In this document: piece by piece, positions 11,088 to 20,851 of the stretch
How the letters are laid out: each line of letters begins with the position of its first letter
How positions within the stretch are numbered: position 1 is the first letter of the stretch
NCBI GenBank assembly: GCA_030704615.1
Contig: CM060732.1
Span: forward strand, 43,629,053 to 43,693,052
DNA length: 64,000 bases
Direction of reading: 5' to 3'
DNA from: Takakia lepidozioides
Lineage: Eukaryota; Streptophyta; Takakiopsida; Takakiales; Takakiaceae
Position numbers and translations under genes: made by a program
Notes under the pieces: generated by a model
The model's database searches: none
What the model was told of the DNA's origin: nothing
The model's input: only the letters and a program-made list of their open reading frames with translations

Positions 11088-11640
11088 TTAGAAGATATGG
11101 CTCGTAGCCTGCAGAGAACACAAATAACATTGCCATCCACCACTGGGACTGCATGCTAGAAAGCCATGGAGGCGATGGCACCTGCCGTGTAGTTGCCAGT
11201 GCAGAAGAGGTTGAGGGAGAAGCCATGAAGCAGCGTCAGCCACGGTAGTTTGATCATCATCCTTCAACAAGTCGCTACATTCAGTTTCAGGCACTGCAGC
11301 AACGAAGTTGTTAACGCGGGCCTCTTTTACAACATTCGGACACTCAAAGAAAGGAGTGACTGATACATGCTCATGCCGACAGGCAAGTGAGTTGGCTGAA
11401 TGGATATCTGTGTCGCCTGAAACGCAAAGTGCAGCTACATCGTCCTTACAAGTGACAACGGCTTGAGCTAGCCCACACACCTCGCACATCCACACACGCC
11501 AGCTTGTTTATGCCATGCACCTTGCCATCGCAACCTACACACAAAAATGTTGCATCTGCCCTGCAGTACATAGCCATGCTTGACGCATGACAAGACGTGT
11601 CTATGGTAGCCAGGCTTCCTGAATGAGGGAGAAGGACGCC
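11088..11640 (-). pseudogene. CONSTANS-like B-box zinc-finger gene fragment captured in the retrotransposon leader, antisense
   Basis: On the minus strand, B-box 1 reads MAMYCRADATFLCVGCDGKV then HGINKLA. After a small deletion that shifts frame, B-box 2 reads WMCEVCGLAQAVVTC, then DIHSANSLACRHEHVSVTPF. Downstream comes TVADAASWLLPQP, a motif that follows the B-boxes in CONSTANS-like (COL) transcription factors. A COL protein is a plant regulator of light and flowering-type responses with tandem zinc B-boxes. Here the copy is dead: residues that join B-box 1 to B-box 2 are missing, one zinc ligand is Gly (CVSGD instead of CVSCD), and no CCT domain is seen. It lies opposite to the element's own genes, between the primer site and Gag, so it looks like transduplicated host sequence. 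Confidence 0.8.
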
Positions 11641-12242
11641 GGTGCACGTTTGAGGACAGACAATCCCTGCACAGCAACTCCCGAAGTTGAAGATTTCTCC
11701 AAAGAACGAGCAGCAATGGCCATAGTTACCAAAATGGCTGGTACAGTTGTAACGACCATGCTTGCAAGATCGCATCTCGGATTTAATGAAACAGGTTCGG
11801 GATGAACTGACTCCCTTGTCATTCCTTCCAGGATTCTTGCTGTGAGTGAGATCTTCACATTCTATAAGGGAGGCCGGACGGAGTGGATCGTAGCCCAAGA
11901 TATTTTCGTGCTGGGAGCTCAAAAATGTTGTTTATAGTGGAGAACTTAGAATTCGCAGGGAACCGAGGAACAGGGAACCAAGACGGATTATTGGAAATAG
12001 ATTTTTCATTTGAATGACATATATTATGTTTAAAGAGCCTGTTTGGCCATAACTTTGTCATACAAAGGCTGTTTGACTTCAAATTTGCGCGAGGACCTGC
12101 AGATTGTGGAAATCCACATACTCAAACCTGGTTTTAGTTTTTTGGACTCTGCTAAAAATCTATGGATTTTTTTTGAGTGTGAGTGTGTGGATGCTATGAA
12201 AGATCCACAACTCTGTTTCAGCTAGAACCTGTTGTGGTCTAC

Positions 12243-13022
12243 ATGAGAGACAAGTTTTGTGGATGTCCTCCTTGTATGGCTGGGGGCAATGAGGATGTAA
12301 TTGAAGGGCAGGTCTCTTCTCTTAGCCTGTGCACACACGGAGACAAGATTTATGTTTCTCAAGGAACTCAGACTGATTTGAGTGGAGAGCAGTTGGACGA
12401 GTTGATTGCATACTGGGAGTCGGGCATTAGCAATAGACAACAAACTGCTGTAGTTGGCGTTGAGGGCCTCAATATTGCTTTGGCCAGTCAAAACTCTGTT
12501 GGAGCAAGCAGTTCTGCTGTAGGTGAAATACCAAAGTGGGTGAAAGCTAGGCTTGGAACACAGCCAAAGACAGCCCCAGGGACCAAGGTGTTCAGCCACA
12601 AGGCCGTGGTGTACTGGAGCAGAGGAGCAGGAGCTGCACAAGTTTGTGCAATCAGACATGGTTGCAGCCGGATACGCTCTGCACAAGGCAACCACGAGCG
12701 GGGGTTCATTAGCAATGTCAAGTTTGTTTTGCTTGAAGGAGATGCAGTCATTCGTAATGAGGACACCCGCAACCGTCTCAAAGCTTTTGAGTTGAGAGAC
12801 TATCAGACCCTACCTTTGTTTTCTTTAGTGTTCAATGAGCGGGAGATATGGGAGTATTGCTTTGTCTCTACCTGGCAGAAAGAGGAGGAGGGTTGGTTAG
12901 AGCGAGCTACTGTAGCTTGGGACAAGGTTAGTGGCAGGTTTCTGGACATAGATATACCTCCTACACCTTACCATCAAGCAGAGCGAGGCACTTTGAGAGA
13001 AGTCTGGCAGTTGATAGCATAG
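12243..13022 (+). CDS. Accessory ORF of unknown function upstream of gag
   Basis: An uninterrupted 260-codon frame from ATG 12243 (MRDKFCGCPPCMAGG) to a TAG at 13020-13022. The frame is open further upstream, to about 12183. I do not recognise a family. Visible features are a Cys-rich start (FCGCPPC), GTQTDLSGEQLDELIAYWES, then VYWSRGAGAAQVCAIRHG, and a tail rich in acidic and aromatic residues including EREIWEYCFVSTWQ and PPTPYHQAERG. It is intact although gag-pol downstream is riddled with stops. Its place between the leader and Gag suggests an extra retrotransposon protein, but the sequence gives no function. The stretch 13023-13540 to Gag shows no gene. Confidence 0.5.
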   Translation: MRDKFCGCPPCMAGGNEDVIEGQVSSLSLCTHGDKIYVSQGTQTDLSGEQLDELIAYWESGISNRQQTAVVGVEGLNIALASQNSVGASSSAVGEIPKWVKARLGTQPKTAPGTKVFSHKAVVYWSRGAGAAQVCAIRHGCSRIRSAQGNHERGFISNVKFVLLEGDAVIRNEDTRNRLKAFELRDYQTLPLFSLVFNEREIWEYCFVSTWQKEEEGWLERATVAWDKVSGRFLDIDIPPTPYHQAERGTLREVWQLIA

Positions 13023-13540
13023 ATCAGGATTAGATCTTGCTTGGGCGGGCTTCTATTCTTCCCCTCCATCTCTGTACTATTTTCATTACCTTGTACTCGT
13101 AGTTGCCAAAGCCTCTCTTGGTGGAGGCTAGTCAGTCCGGGGTTTTGGGCTGGGATATTCTGCAGGTCAGCACTGCAGATGGATTTTGGTGTGGGGGTGT
13201 TGATGTTTTGATTTCTTGTGTTTGGATCCCCCCAACACCTGCATGCTTGACTGTGCGCCATGTTGGTTTTGTGTGGGCGCTTGCTTTCATAGGGATTAGG
13301 CCGGATTTGATCACCGGTCAATCCTAGAGTATGTTGTCGGTGGTGAGGCTGGAGTGATGACCAGCAAGACCACCAGTGTTTCTTCTATGGTGAGACTGGG
13401 TTGATGACCAGCCAACCATAGGAGTTCTTGCGGTGGATGCAGGTGCAGGTGCCATGAGCCACTGGGATATGACCCTTAAATTGCAACAGGTGCCTACCCG
13501 TGTCACTATTAGAATTAGTAATAGAGCCTTATAGTGTCAC

Positions 13541-14671
13541 GTGGGGGAGGTGCACATTGTGAGTGTCATCACGGAGATACCCAGGGGTTCTGAGGGGAGT
13601 ACGGCTACAGGCAGTAGCAATGAGAGTGGGTTCACCAGACGAGGTGTTCGTTTCAGACCACCTTCACCTCCACCCTCAACTAGTGCAGAGTCAGACACAG
13701 ATTCGGAGGCTTCATCAATAGGTATGCAGTTTCATTCGCCATTGTTGTGGGACGACATGGAGGAGATGTATGGAGCTACCAAGGGGCCTCGTAGGTACTC
13801 TGGAGCTGTGGGCACGATCGAGTTGGATGACTTTATCCAGGAGTTCGACAGCTGGTGTGATTTGCAGCAGATGCGCAATCCACAGTTATTCACCCCATTC
13901 ATGGCGTGGAAGGGACTGTTCCAGCATTTGGAAGGCCCGCCTATGGACGATTACCACGAGTTCAGGCGAGGACATGAAGCAGAGATTAAGGAGTGGAGGA
14001 TGTATTGGTCACCTGACTACGTCTCCATTACTCGAGGCACGACGCGACTAGTAGCTGCATCAGTACCAATATCTCCCACTGCCAGCACTAGTAGTGGAGC
14101 AAGTAGTGCCGGTACTTCTGTAGGTGGTACTAGTGCAAAAGGTGCTACTACTCCTCCTGCCACGACTACAACACATGTGCCTAGATTCAACCCGGTGGTG
14201 GAGTTCTTCCAGGAGTTGCGGAGGAACTACCAAGGTGTAAGGACAGAGAAGCTGCGAAGTTTGCAAGACTTCCAGCGCAAACCCAGTGAGAGCATGCGAG
14301 AGACGTACACTCGTATGAGGCGCTTGATAAGTGTGACCCAAGGGGTTACTGAAGCTCAGGCAATCCAGTTTTGGTATGGAATTCTGGACAAGAGAAGGGT
14401 GCGAGATGCAACCCTGTTACAAGCAGCCCAACCCACATTAGCAGATGTGTTTCTGCTGGTTGAACGGATTGAGCTCAACATGATGGAGGAGCGAATTGTT
14501 ACCATTGGATTTGGCAAGGACATGCCTGCACGAGGCGCAGCTGCCAGCCCACAGGCACAAGGGACTGCCCAACAGCGTGGTCAGGGGGGCAAGGGTTCCA
14601 TGGAGCTTAAAGGGGACATCAGGTGCAGAGGCCCGTGGCATCTTTTGCAGGCCAACAACAACCAGGGGTGA
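13541..14671 (+). CDS. Gag capsid-like protein of the gypsy element
   Basis: The frame is open from just after a TAG at 13532. The first ATG is at 13724 (MQFHSPLLWDD), so the start is uncertain: a non-AUG start, or ATG 13724. The N-terminal part is Ser/Pro/Thr-rich. The central part (VVEFFQELRRNYQGVRTEKL, LQDFQRKPSESMRETYTRMR, AIQFWYGIL) has the helical retrotransposon Gag pattern. Gag forms the particle in which the RNA is reverse transcribed in the cytoplasm. The zinc-knuckle segment follows in the -1 frame (14611-14868), overlapping the last 60 bases of this frame. Whether this is a programmed slip or a mutation cannot be told from one copy. Confidence 0.75.
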   Translation: MGEVHIVSVITEIPRGSEGSTATGSSNESGFTRRGVRFRPPSPPPSTSAESDTDSEASSIGMQFHSPLLWDDMEEMYGATKGPRRYSGAVGTIELDDFIQEFDSWCDLQQMRNPQLFTPFMAWKGLFQHLEGPPMDDYHEFRRGHEAEIKEWRMYWSPDYVSITRGTTRLVAASVPISPTASTSSGASSAGTSVGGTSAKGATTPPATTTTHVPRFNPVVEFFQELRRNYQGVRTEKLRSLQDFQRKPSESMRETYTRMRRLISVTQGVTEAQAIQFWYGILDKRRVRDATLLQAAQPTLADVFLLVERIELNMMEERIVTIGFGKDMPARGAAASPQAQGTAQQRGQGGKGSMELKGDIRCRGPWHLLQANNNQG

Positions 14672-14871
14672 TATGTTGGACATGTGGAGGACCCCATGTC
14701 AAGAGAGATTGCCCAGAGAGTGGCAGAAGGCCGGCACAAGCACAGTTGCAGTGTGGGCATTGTGGCAAGTATGGGCATGGAGATGCCCAGTGTTATGACT
14801 TGTATCCTCAGTTGTGCCCAGGCCAGTTCCAAGGGAACAATGGTGGTCGGGGGCAAGGTGGACCAGCCTAG
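14611..14871 (+). CDS. Nucleocapsid segment with two CCHC zinc knuckles
   Basis: In the frame one base back from Gag I see CWTCGGPHVKRDC and CGHCGKYGHGDAQC, two CCHC-type knuckles that bind the element RNA. They are followed by GQ/RG-rich sequence. A TAG at 14869-14871 interrupts the frame; the same frame then continues, still RG-rich, into the protease region. It is therefore probably one Gag-NC-Pol polyprotein broken by a nonsense change in this copy. Confidence 0.8.
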   Translation, partial: RGHQVQRPVASFAGQQQPGVICWTCGGPHVKRDCPESGRRPAQAQLQCGHCGKYGHGDAQCYDLYPQLCPGQFQGNNGGRGQGGPA

Positions 14872-17217
14872 AGAGGACGAGGTGGTCGGGCACGAGGTGC
14901 AGGCCAAGGGCAAGCTCAACATGGCCAAGGACGCGGTGGTCAGGGTGTTGACCAAGGCATGGCCAACCGGCTTCAGCAGCTAGAGCAGAGGCTCACTGCA
15001 ATGGCTATAGCTCAGGCGGTACCGGCTCCCAGGCGGGATGGTCTACCTCCTGCTCCTGAGGGAGGAGATATGGGAGGCATGGGATTCATGTGCGGAGCAG
15101 CACTACCACTAGTGCAGGTGGAGTCTGCTGCAGCCGTGACTCGAGGAACAGCACGAGTTCCTGAGCCACGAGGTGCAGAGGTGGAATTGGATCCACAGAG
15201 TGGGGAGGCAAGCCGTCAGGCGAGGCTTCCTCAGTCATTCACATTGGCGGAGACTGTGTCGACGCCATCCATGACACCTAGTTCTCGCTCGACTGTTACC
15301 GAGGCGGAGGTTACTATGCCATTGGGGAGAGCTACACATGCAGCACTGACACCTGCTACCAAGGCTAGTGCAGCCGGTGTGTTATTGGGGGCAGCCACCT
15401 CTGTGTGTCAAGCCCCACTGTTCTCGGCAACCATGATTGCGACGCCAGGGGTAAGGCCAGCTGTAGTGTTCAGACTAGCAGCAACACTTTGTGAGAGTGG
15501 GGAGGTCACTTCATCTTCTGCGGAGTTACTGGAAGGTGTAGTGGCAGAGGGATCCTCAGATTTGAGGGTCAAGACTGCCACGGCTGCGCCATGGCAAGCT
15601 GCAGCTGCCAGGTTGATGGAACTGCCAGCTAGGTCAGCCTTTGAGCGCGCCATGGTGACACCTGGAGTTGTCTTGTTAGACAACCAGGATGGCATTTTCT
15701 CTTTGAGTGGACCGGCAGGCAAGAAGTACCGGCCACTGCGGGTCTTGTTGGACTCGGGAGCTCAGCCACTGATGTTGGGCAGAGCTGCTATTGCAGGTTT
15801 GGGCCTCATGGAGGCAGATATGGAGCCTTGTCATTTCCAGATACAGACATCTCTGGGAGGATCAGAGCAGGCTCGGGGCATGACACGGCGTGAGTTGGCC
15901 ATTGGACTACAAGCAGATCATCCTGTAGATGGCTCAGTGATGCGAGCCAAGGCCATTGTGACAGACGCGGTCTCTTACAATGTCCTCGTTGGTGGGGCAG
16001 TGTTATATCCCATGGGCTTCACCCTGGACTTTTGGGAGAAGTCAGCATCCTACAGGCCTGGATGGCAGTCAGGGGATGGTCGTCGTGCACAGCTCCCTGT
16101 GACATTCATTGGGGGTATTGCGGCTGCCCAACGGGGCAAGATGCCAACACTAGCCGCCTTTACAGCTGCAGTTAGTTGGCCTGGAGAGTTGCTGGAGGGC
16201 AATGCCCATGCAGAGGATGTGCCACCTCCAGCAGAGCAGGATGACATGCATGGTATGGCGGAGTTGCCTGCCATGGTTGCTCACACTCCATCGTGGGGTA
16301 CGAGCAACGATTTGCAGCAGATTGCTGATGGACGGGTGCAACAAGCTTGGGTAGAAGCTTTCATACCGTCAGGAGAGGAGGAGAGTGCGGTGATTGCACC
16401 AGGACCATCCCAGTTGTCGCCATTGGACACCACACCTCTTGTGTGGCAGTGCCCGGATGAAGGCATATGCCTTCTGGACTTGTTTGGCGGGATCAGCACT
16501 GGATTGGCTGCAGTGCTGCAGGCAGGTGTACGAGTTCGACGTTACTTGTATGTGGAGAGGGATGAGACTACTCGACGCATCTCACTGCGCCATGTTGCTC
16601 AGTTGGTACAGCAGTACCCTGTTTTGTTGCCAATGTCTGCAGTTCGTGGATACCAACAAGCCTTGCCAGCAGACATTTCGTTGTTGGGGGCGTAGGATTT
16701 GGAGCAGGTTGGCTCGATTGATCTAGTAATGCCAGGTTGGCCCTGCCAAGGGCATTCATCAGCCGGGCATGGCAATGGATTGCGAGACTCGAGGACGGGT
16801 CTGTTTTGGGAGATGATGCGGGTTTTGCGCCACTTGCAGCTTCATCAAGCTGTATCTCTACCATACATCTTGGAGAATGTGCCACTGATGGGTGATTCTC
16901 GGGCCAGGGTGATGGCCAGTGTGCATCAAGTCCGGTCGTGGCTTGGGTCAGCAGTGTTGCTGGATGCAGCTGCAGTGGGGTCACGGGCTCATCGTCCACA
17001 GCTTTGGTGGACTAACTTGATGCCACCCGCACTGCTCAAGCGTGCATTTGATGGGGTGCAACGGCCAGCACACCTCACCGTGGATGGCATTTTGGACACA
17101 GGGAGGCAGTCTCAACGTGTGAGACACGATGACCGTTTGCCTTTGGCAGTGGTCAACGGGGTGGGTCAACCACGAGCAGCATTACCTACACTACTCAGCT
17201 TCCCAGGGGGTCAATGC
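14872..17217 (+). pseudogene. Pol N-terminal part: retropepsin-like protease fused to a DRM/DNMT3-like cytosine-5 DNA methyltransferase
   Basis: The frame is open from 14872; the first ATG is 14959. LLDSGAQPLMLG at 15745-15780 is a retropepsin active site (DSGA), with YNVLVGGAVLYPMGF as its usual C-terminal strand. From about 16440 the frame becomes a cytosine-5 methyltransferase: motif I LLDLFGGISTGLAAV (SAM binding, 16474 on), motif IV PGWPCQGHSSAG with the catalytic Cys codon at 16744-16746, motif VI ENV at 16873-16881, and motif VIII HRPQLWWTNL at about 16990. WTNL/WGNL at this place is typical of the DRM/DNMT3 group, not of MET1 or CMT. A TAG at 16693-16695 splits motif I from motif IV. 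Motifs IX-X lie after an insertion, from 17941. All expected catalytic residues are present, so an intact relative could methylate DNA. Confidence 0.85.
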
Positions 17218-17926
17218 AGGATAGGGTCCACCCAAAACTGGCAGAATCTGGGAGTCCTCGACTTCACGTTCATGGACAATGTATGTTTAGACAAACCTAT
17301 TTGTGAAACCTTGAAGACTACATACATATGATATCATGCTACCTCCCTAGGTTTATTTATCAATCTCACCCTTTATTGACATCAATTCATAGATTGAAAA
17401 TTTGCAAGTCTTCATAGGTGGGTTCGATTCTAAATTTTGTAGGCATATTTCCCTCCATAAGCTTTCAATCCATCTTATTGTGAAAGGAGATATAAAAAAT
17501 AATGAAGATTGCATGTCCAAAATCAATGTGCTAATTCACGAAATTTATAAATATTTAATTACGTCTAAAACTTGTAGGGGAGGAAATTTTGACCTTTGAA
17601 CCAGATTTTCATATAACAAGGGAGATCAATGAAGGTGGTTAAATTTTCCATCTACAATGGATGTCGGATTCATTTCCCAATGAGTCCATGAAGGGCATAT
17701 CACCCGTTGAGACCGCACAAGCTTCATGCACTCATGGACTTATATGGATTTTCAAATCTTGTCAGATTTGTCTGATTCAAATTTCATTATGTTCGAAACG
17801 TCAACAATGGTCTAGATTTTGCTTCATAACCAATAAAAAATTCCAACTTAACATCTTCATTGAGTCCTATATATACAAAATGCAAAAATAAACTGTCTGG
17901 GACTTCCATTTTGGGCTGACCCTACC
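17218..17926. mobile_element. Small TIR element (MITE-like) inserted in the methyltransferase frame
   Basis: This AT-rich, non-coding block separates methyltransferase motif VIII from motifs IX-X. Its ends are inverted: GGATAGGGTCCACCCAAAAC at 17219-17238 against the reverse complement of CCATTTTGGGCTGACCCTAC (17906-17925). They match apart from two substitutions and single-base gaps. ATGC flanks both sides (17214-17217 and 17927-17930) and may be a 4-bp target duplication. The inner part also begins GTATGT (17281) and ends CCCCAG (17941), but splicing there does not keep the frame, so an intron is less likely. Confidence 0.55.
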
Positions 17927-17940
17927 ATGCTTTCACCCCA

Positions 17941-18447
17941 GGATCCCATGCTTTTCGGGATGGTGGACCTGGCCTCTTGTGGGATAGCCAGTTGCAACAG
18001 TTAGTGGAGCCTAATGCCGACGAGCGAGAGCGGGCTATAGGATTTTCCACTGGGACCACGGCGGTGCCTTCTCTTTCTGAGGCATCACGTCGTCAGGTGT
18101 TGGGGCAAACAATGGATCTCAATTGCTTGACCTGGATTATCAGCTTGGCTATGGCTGAGCAACGTAGAGTGCGGAGTGCACTTCCCTTGACGGTCTCTCT
18201 GCCTACCGAGACGGTACAGGCAGCGAGTGGGGGCGAGCCGGTGAGGACCACGGGGTGTAGACATCCATGGCACACGTGGGAGGTGCTCGAGGTTCAGAGG
18301 GAGTTGGCAGCCAAGGCAGCTGTGATGGATGAGGTTGGGGATTCTTCTCGGGATGAGGAGGTTCTCAATGATGAGATGATGGGGCAGGATGAGGCCTTGT
18401 CATTGACTGAGCAGGAAGGGAGTACTGCTCAAGAGGTTGCAGCATAG
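17941..18447 (+). pseudogene. Methyltransferase C-terminal motifs IX-X and linker
   Basis: In the same frame as the upstream methyltransferase, GLLWDSQLQQLVEPNADE leads into ERERAIGFSTGTTAVPSLSE (motif IX region, 18022 on). RRQVLGQTMDLNCLTWI follows (motif X region, compare the LLG-SW-P pattern of DNMT3/DRM enzymes). An acidic linker rich in DE, EVLNDEMMGQDEA, then runs to a TAG at 18445-18447. The same frame goes straight on into reverse transcriptase, so this TAG is another in-frame stop in a longer polyprotein. Confidence 0.7.
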
Positions 18448-19381
18448 CAACCAGGGGACGCGTCCTCTATCTCTAAGCCCACTGGACTTAAGGTTGCAGT
18501 TACGGAGGACAATTGGGAGCCTGACATTGGACCCATTGTCACCGGAGGAGAGAGACGACGTATACGGCGGTTCCTGAGGGCTTACAGGAATTGCTTTGCC
18601 TTCAGTTTGAAGGACTTGGGAGCACTGAAGGGTCAAGAGATCCGTATTGAGTTGGCCACTGACACGCCAATCTTTCGGAGACCCTATAGATACAGTGACA
18701 TGGAGAGGTCTTTGATTCAGATGAGGACTCAAGATCTCTGGGAGGCAGGTTTGGTGGAGCTCTCTGGTGGAGAGTATGCTTCGGCCACAGTGATGCCAGC
18801 CAAGAGTCTATGGCAATTGGACGGAGAGACGTATGTGCGGTGATTACCGACCTGTAAATCGTCAGACCAAGTCCGATAGGTATGCCATGCCGACACCAGA
18901 GGAGATCTTTGATGCCATTGGGCATTCCAAGGTCTTTAGCACGTTGGATTTACGATCCGGATATCACCAGTTGCCGATCAAGGAGACGGATAAGCAAAAG
19001 ACGCCATTCTGGGGGATCAATGAGCACGGGAAGGATTGCCTATACCAGTGGCGGTTCTTACCATTTGGGCTTAAAAACGCTCCCGCTGAGTTTCAAAGAG
19101 TCATGGACAGGATTCTAGCAGGGGTGGAGTTTGCTTGGTGCTACATAGATGACATCATCATCTTTAGTGCTACGGTGGAGGAGCATGAGAGACACCTTCA
19201 GGGGGTATTTGAGCGCTTGAGGACGCACGGATTGAAGTTACATCCGGGCAAGTGCAAGTTTTTCCATAACCAGATTGAGTATATGGGTCACATGATATAT
19301 CCTGGAGGATTGGGGGTACAGCAGACTAAGGTAGAGTCCATTGCACATGTTCCACACCCCACGGATGTGAGCCGAGTTTGA
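18448..19381 (+). pseudogene. Reverse transcriptase of the gypsy element
   Basis: Starting in the methyltransferase frame (KDLGALKGQEIRIEL, FRRPYRYSDMERSLI), the domain shifts frame near 18835. It continues as MCGDYRPVNRQT, FSTLDLRSGYHQLPI, FLPFGLKNAPAEFQRVMD and CYIDDIIIFS, with the YIDD active site at 19142-19153. This is a standard Ty3/gypsy RT that copies element RNA into cDNA. A TGA at 19379-19381 stands where relatives usually have Arg (CGA) before AFMGLANYYRRF. The frameshift plus stop make this copy inactive. Confidence 0.92.
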
Positions 19382-20851
19382 GCTTTCATGGGGTTAGCAA
19401 ACTATTACAGACGGTTTGTTAAGGGATTTAGTGCCATTGCAAAGGCTCTAACTAAGCTGACCAAGGTGGACCAGGAGTGGCAGTGGGAAGATGAGCAAGA
19501 ACAAGCTTTTCAAGAGCTCAAGGCGAGGTTGACCTCGGCGCCCATCTTGAGACGACCTATCAGGGGGCGTCCTTTTCAGCTGCATACAGATTGGAGCATG
19601 CTGGGGCTTGGAGCGGTGCTCACACAGGTGGATAATGAGGGAAGAGAGTTCGTAGTGGCTTATGCTAGCCGCTCGAACAATGCTGCAGAGTCTAAGTATA
19701 GCTCATATGAGGGAGAATGCTTAGCTGCAGTGTGGGCCGTGGCACACTTCAGGTGCTATCTATACGGCAATCTCTTCACCCTTGTCACGGATCACCAACC
19801 ACTCAAATGGTTGATGGAGTCAGACAAGCTTACGGGGAAGCTTGCACGGTGGGCACTCATCCTTCAAGAGTATGACTTTCAGGTGGTGCATCGACCGGGT
19901 TTGGTCAATCGCAATGCAGATGGGTTGAGTCGGAATCCATGCACGAGCCAGCAGGATGACACTGGAGCTCGGTGGCATGGTGAGACGGACGAGGAGATGG
20001 TGCCCGGATGGCATACATCTGCATTTCTGTGTATCTTGGCAGCGGAAGGCCAGGTTGGACCTGCAACAGGGATGACTGTAGATCAAGTGTCTGAGGACCC
20101 TGAGGCCAACAATGAGCAAGGTGGCGCCAAAGATATACATGAGGATTCAGTTGTGTTGGACTACCTCCACACTGGAGACACTGCAGCCACTGTGACTGCC
20201 AAGGAGAGGGATCGGATCCTACAACGAGCCAAGAGGTTCAAGTGGGAGGGGACACACCTACTCCAAGTGTGGGAGGATGGTCGAGTGAGGATTGTGCCTC
20301 ACCCAACACAGCGGGCACGGTTAGTGCGGCATGCCCATGAGGAGTTGGGGCATTTTGGGGTGCGACGCACTCATAGTCTACTGCAGGGGCAGTATTGGTG
20401 GCGTGGTATGCACACAGAGGTGCAACAATTTGTGGCTAGGTGCATGGTGTGTGACAGGGTGCGTGCTTCATTCAACGCCCCTACTCCACAATTGCACCCT
20501 CTTCCGATCATGGGATTGGGCTATAGGTGGAGTCTTGATTTCGCAGGGCCATTGTCACTGACCATGCGTCACAACAAGTACGTGTTGGTGATGGTAGAAC
20601 ACTTCTCCAAGTGGATTGAGTTGGTTCCATTGCCTGATAAGGCTAGTGAGGGAGCTGCGTATGTATTCTTGGATTGTGTGCTTAGCCGATTCGGTGCTCC
20701 AGCTGAGGTACTCACGGACCAAGGGAGAGAGTTCTTGGGGGAGTTTCAGGCTTTGTGTGACAAGGCCTTGATATACCACCGCACCACTTCTCGGGATCAT
20801 CCTGAGGCCGATGGCTTGGCAGATAGAGTTGTTCAGACTGCGCAAGTATGA
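19382..20851 (+). pseudogene. RT thumb, RNase H and integrase core (HHCC and DDE) of the gypsy element
   Basis: GLANYYRRFVKGFSAIAKAL is the end of RT. RNase H follows: FQLHTDWSMLGLGAVLTQ, ECLAAVWAVAHFRCYLYG, FTLVTDHQPLKWLM. Integrase begins with an HHCC zinc domain (HAHEELGHFGVRRTH ... CMVCDRVR, about 20330-20455). The catalytic core has RWSLDFAGPL and VLTDQGREF. The third acidic position is GLADRVVQ, so Asp (20822-20824) stands where gypsy integrases have Glu. The frame ends at a TGA at 20849-20851 by frameshift; the correct continuation is in another frame from about 20840. RNase H removes the RNA template; integrase inserts cDNA in the nucleus. Confidence 0.9.

Noticed and set aside
17281-17941. 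Intron in the retrotransposon methyltransferase (GTATGT ... CCCCAG)
   Set aside because: Splicing at these borders puts the downstream motifs IX-X out of frame. Inverted ends at 17219 and 17926 explain the block better as an inserted TIR element.
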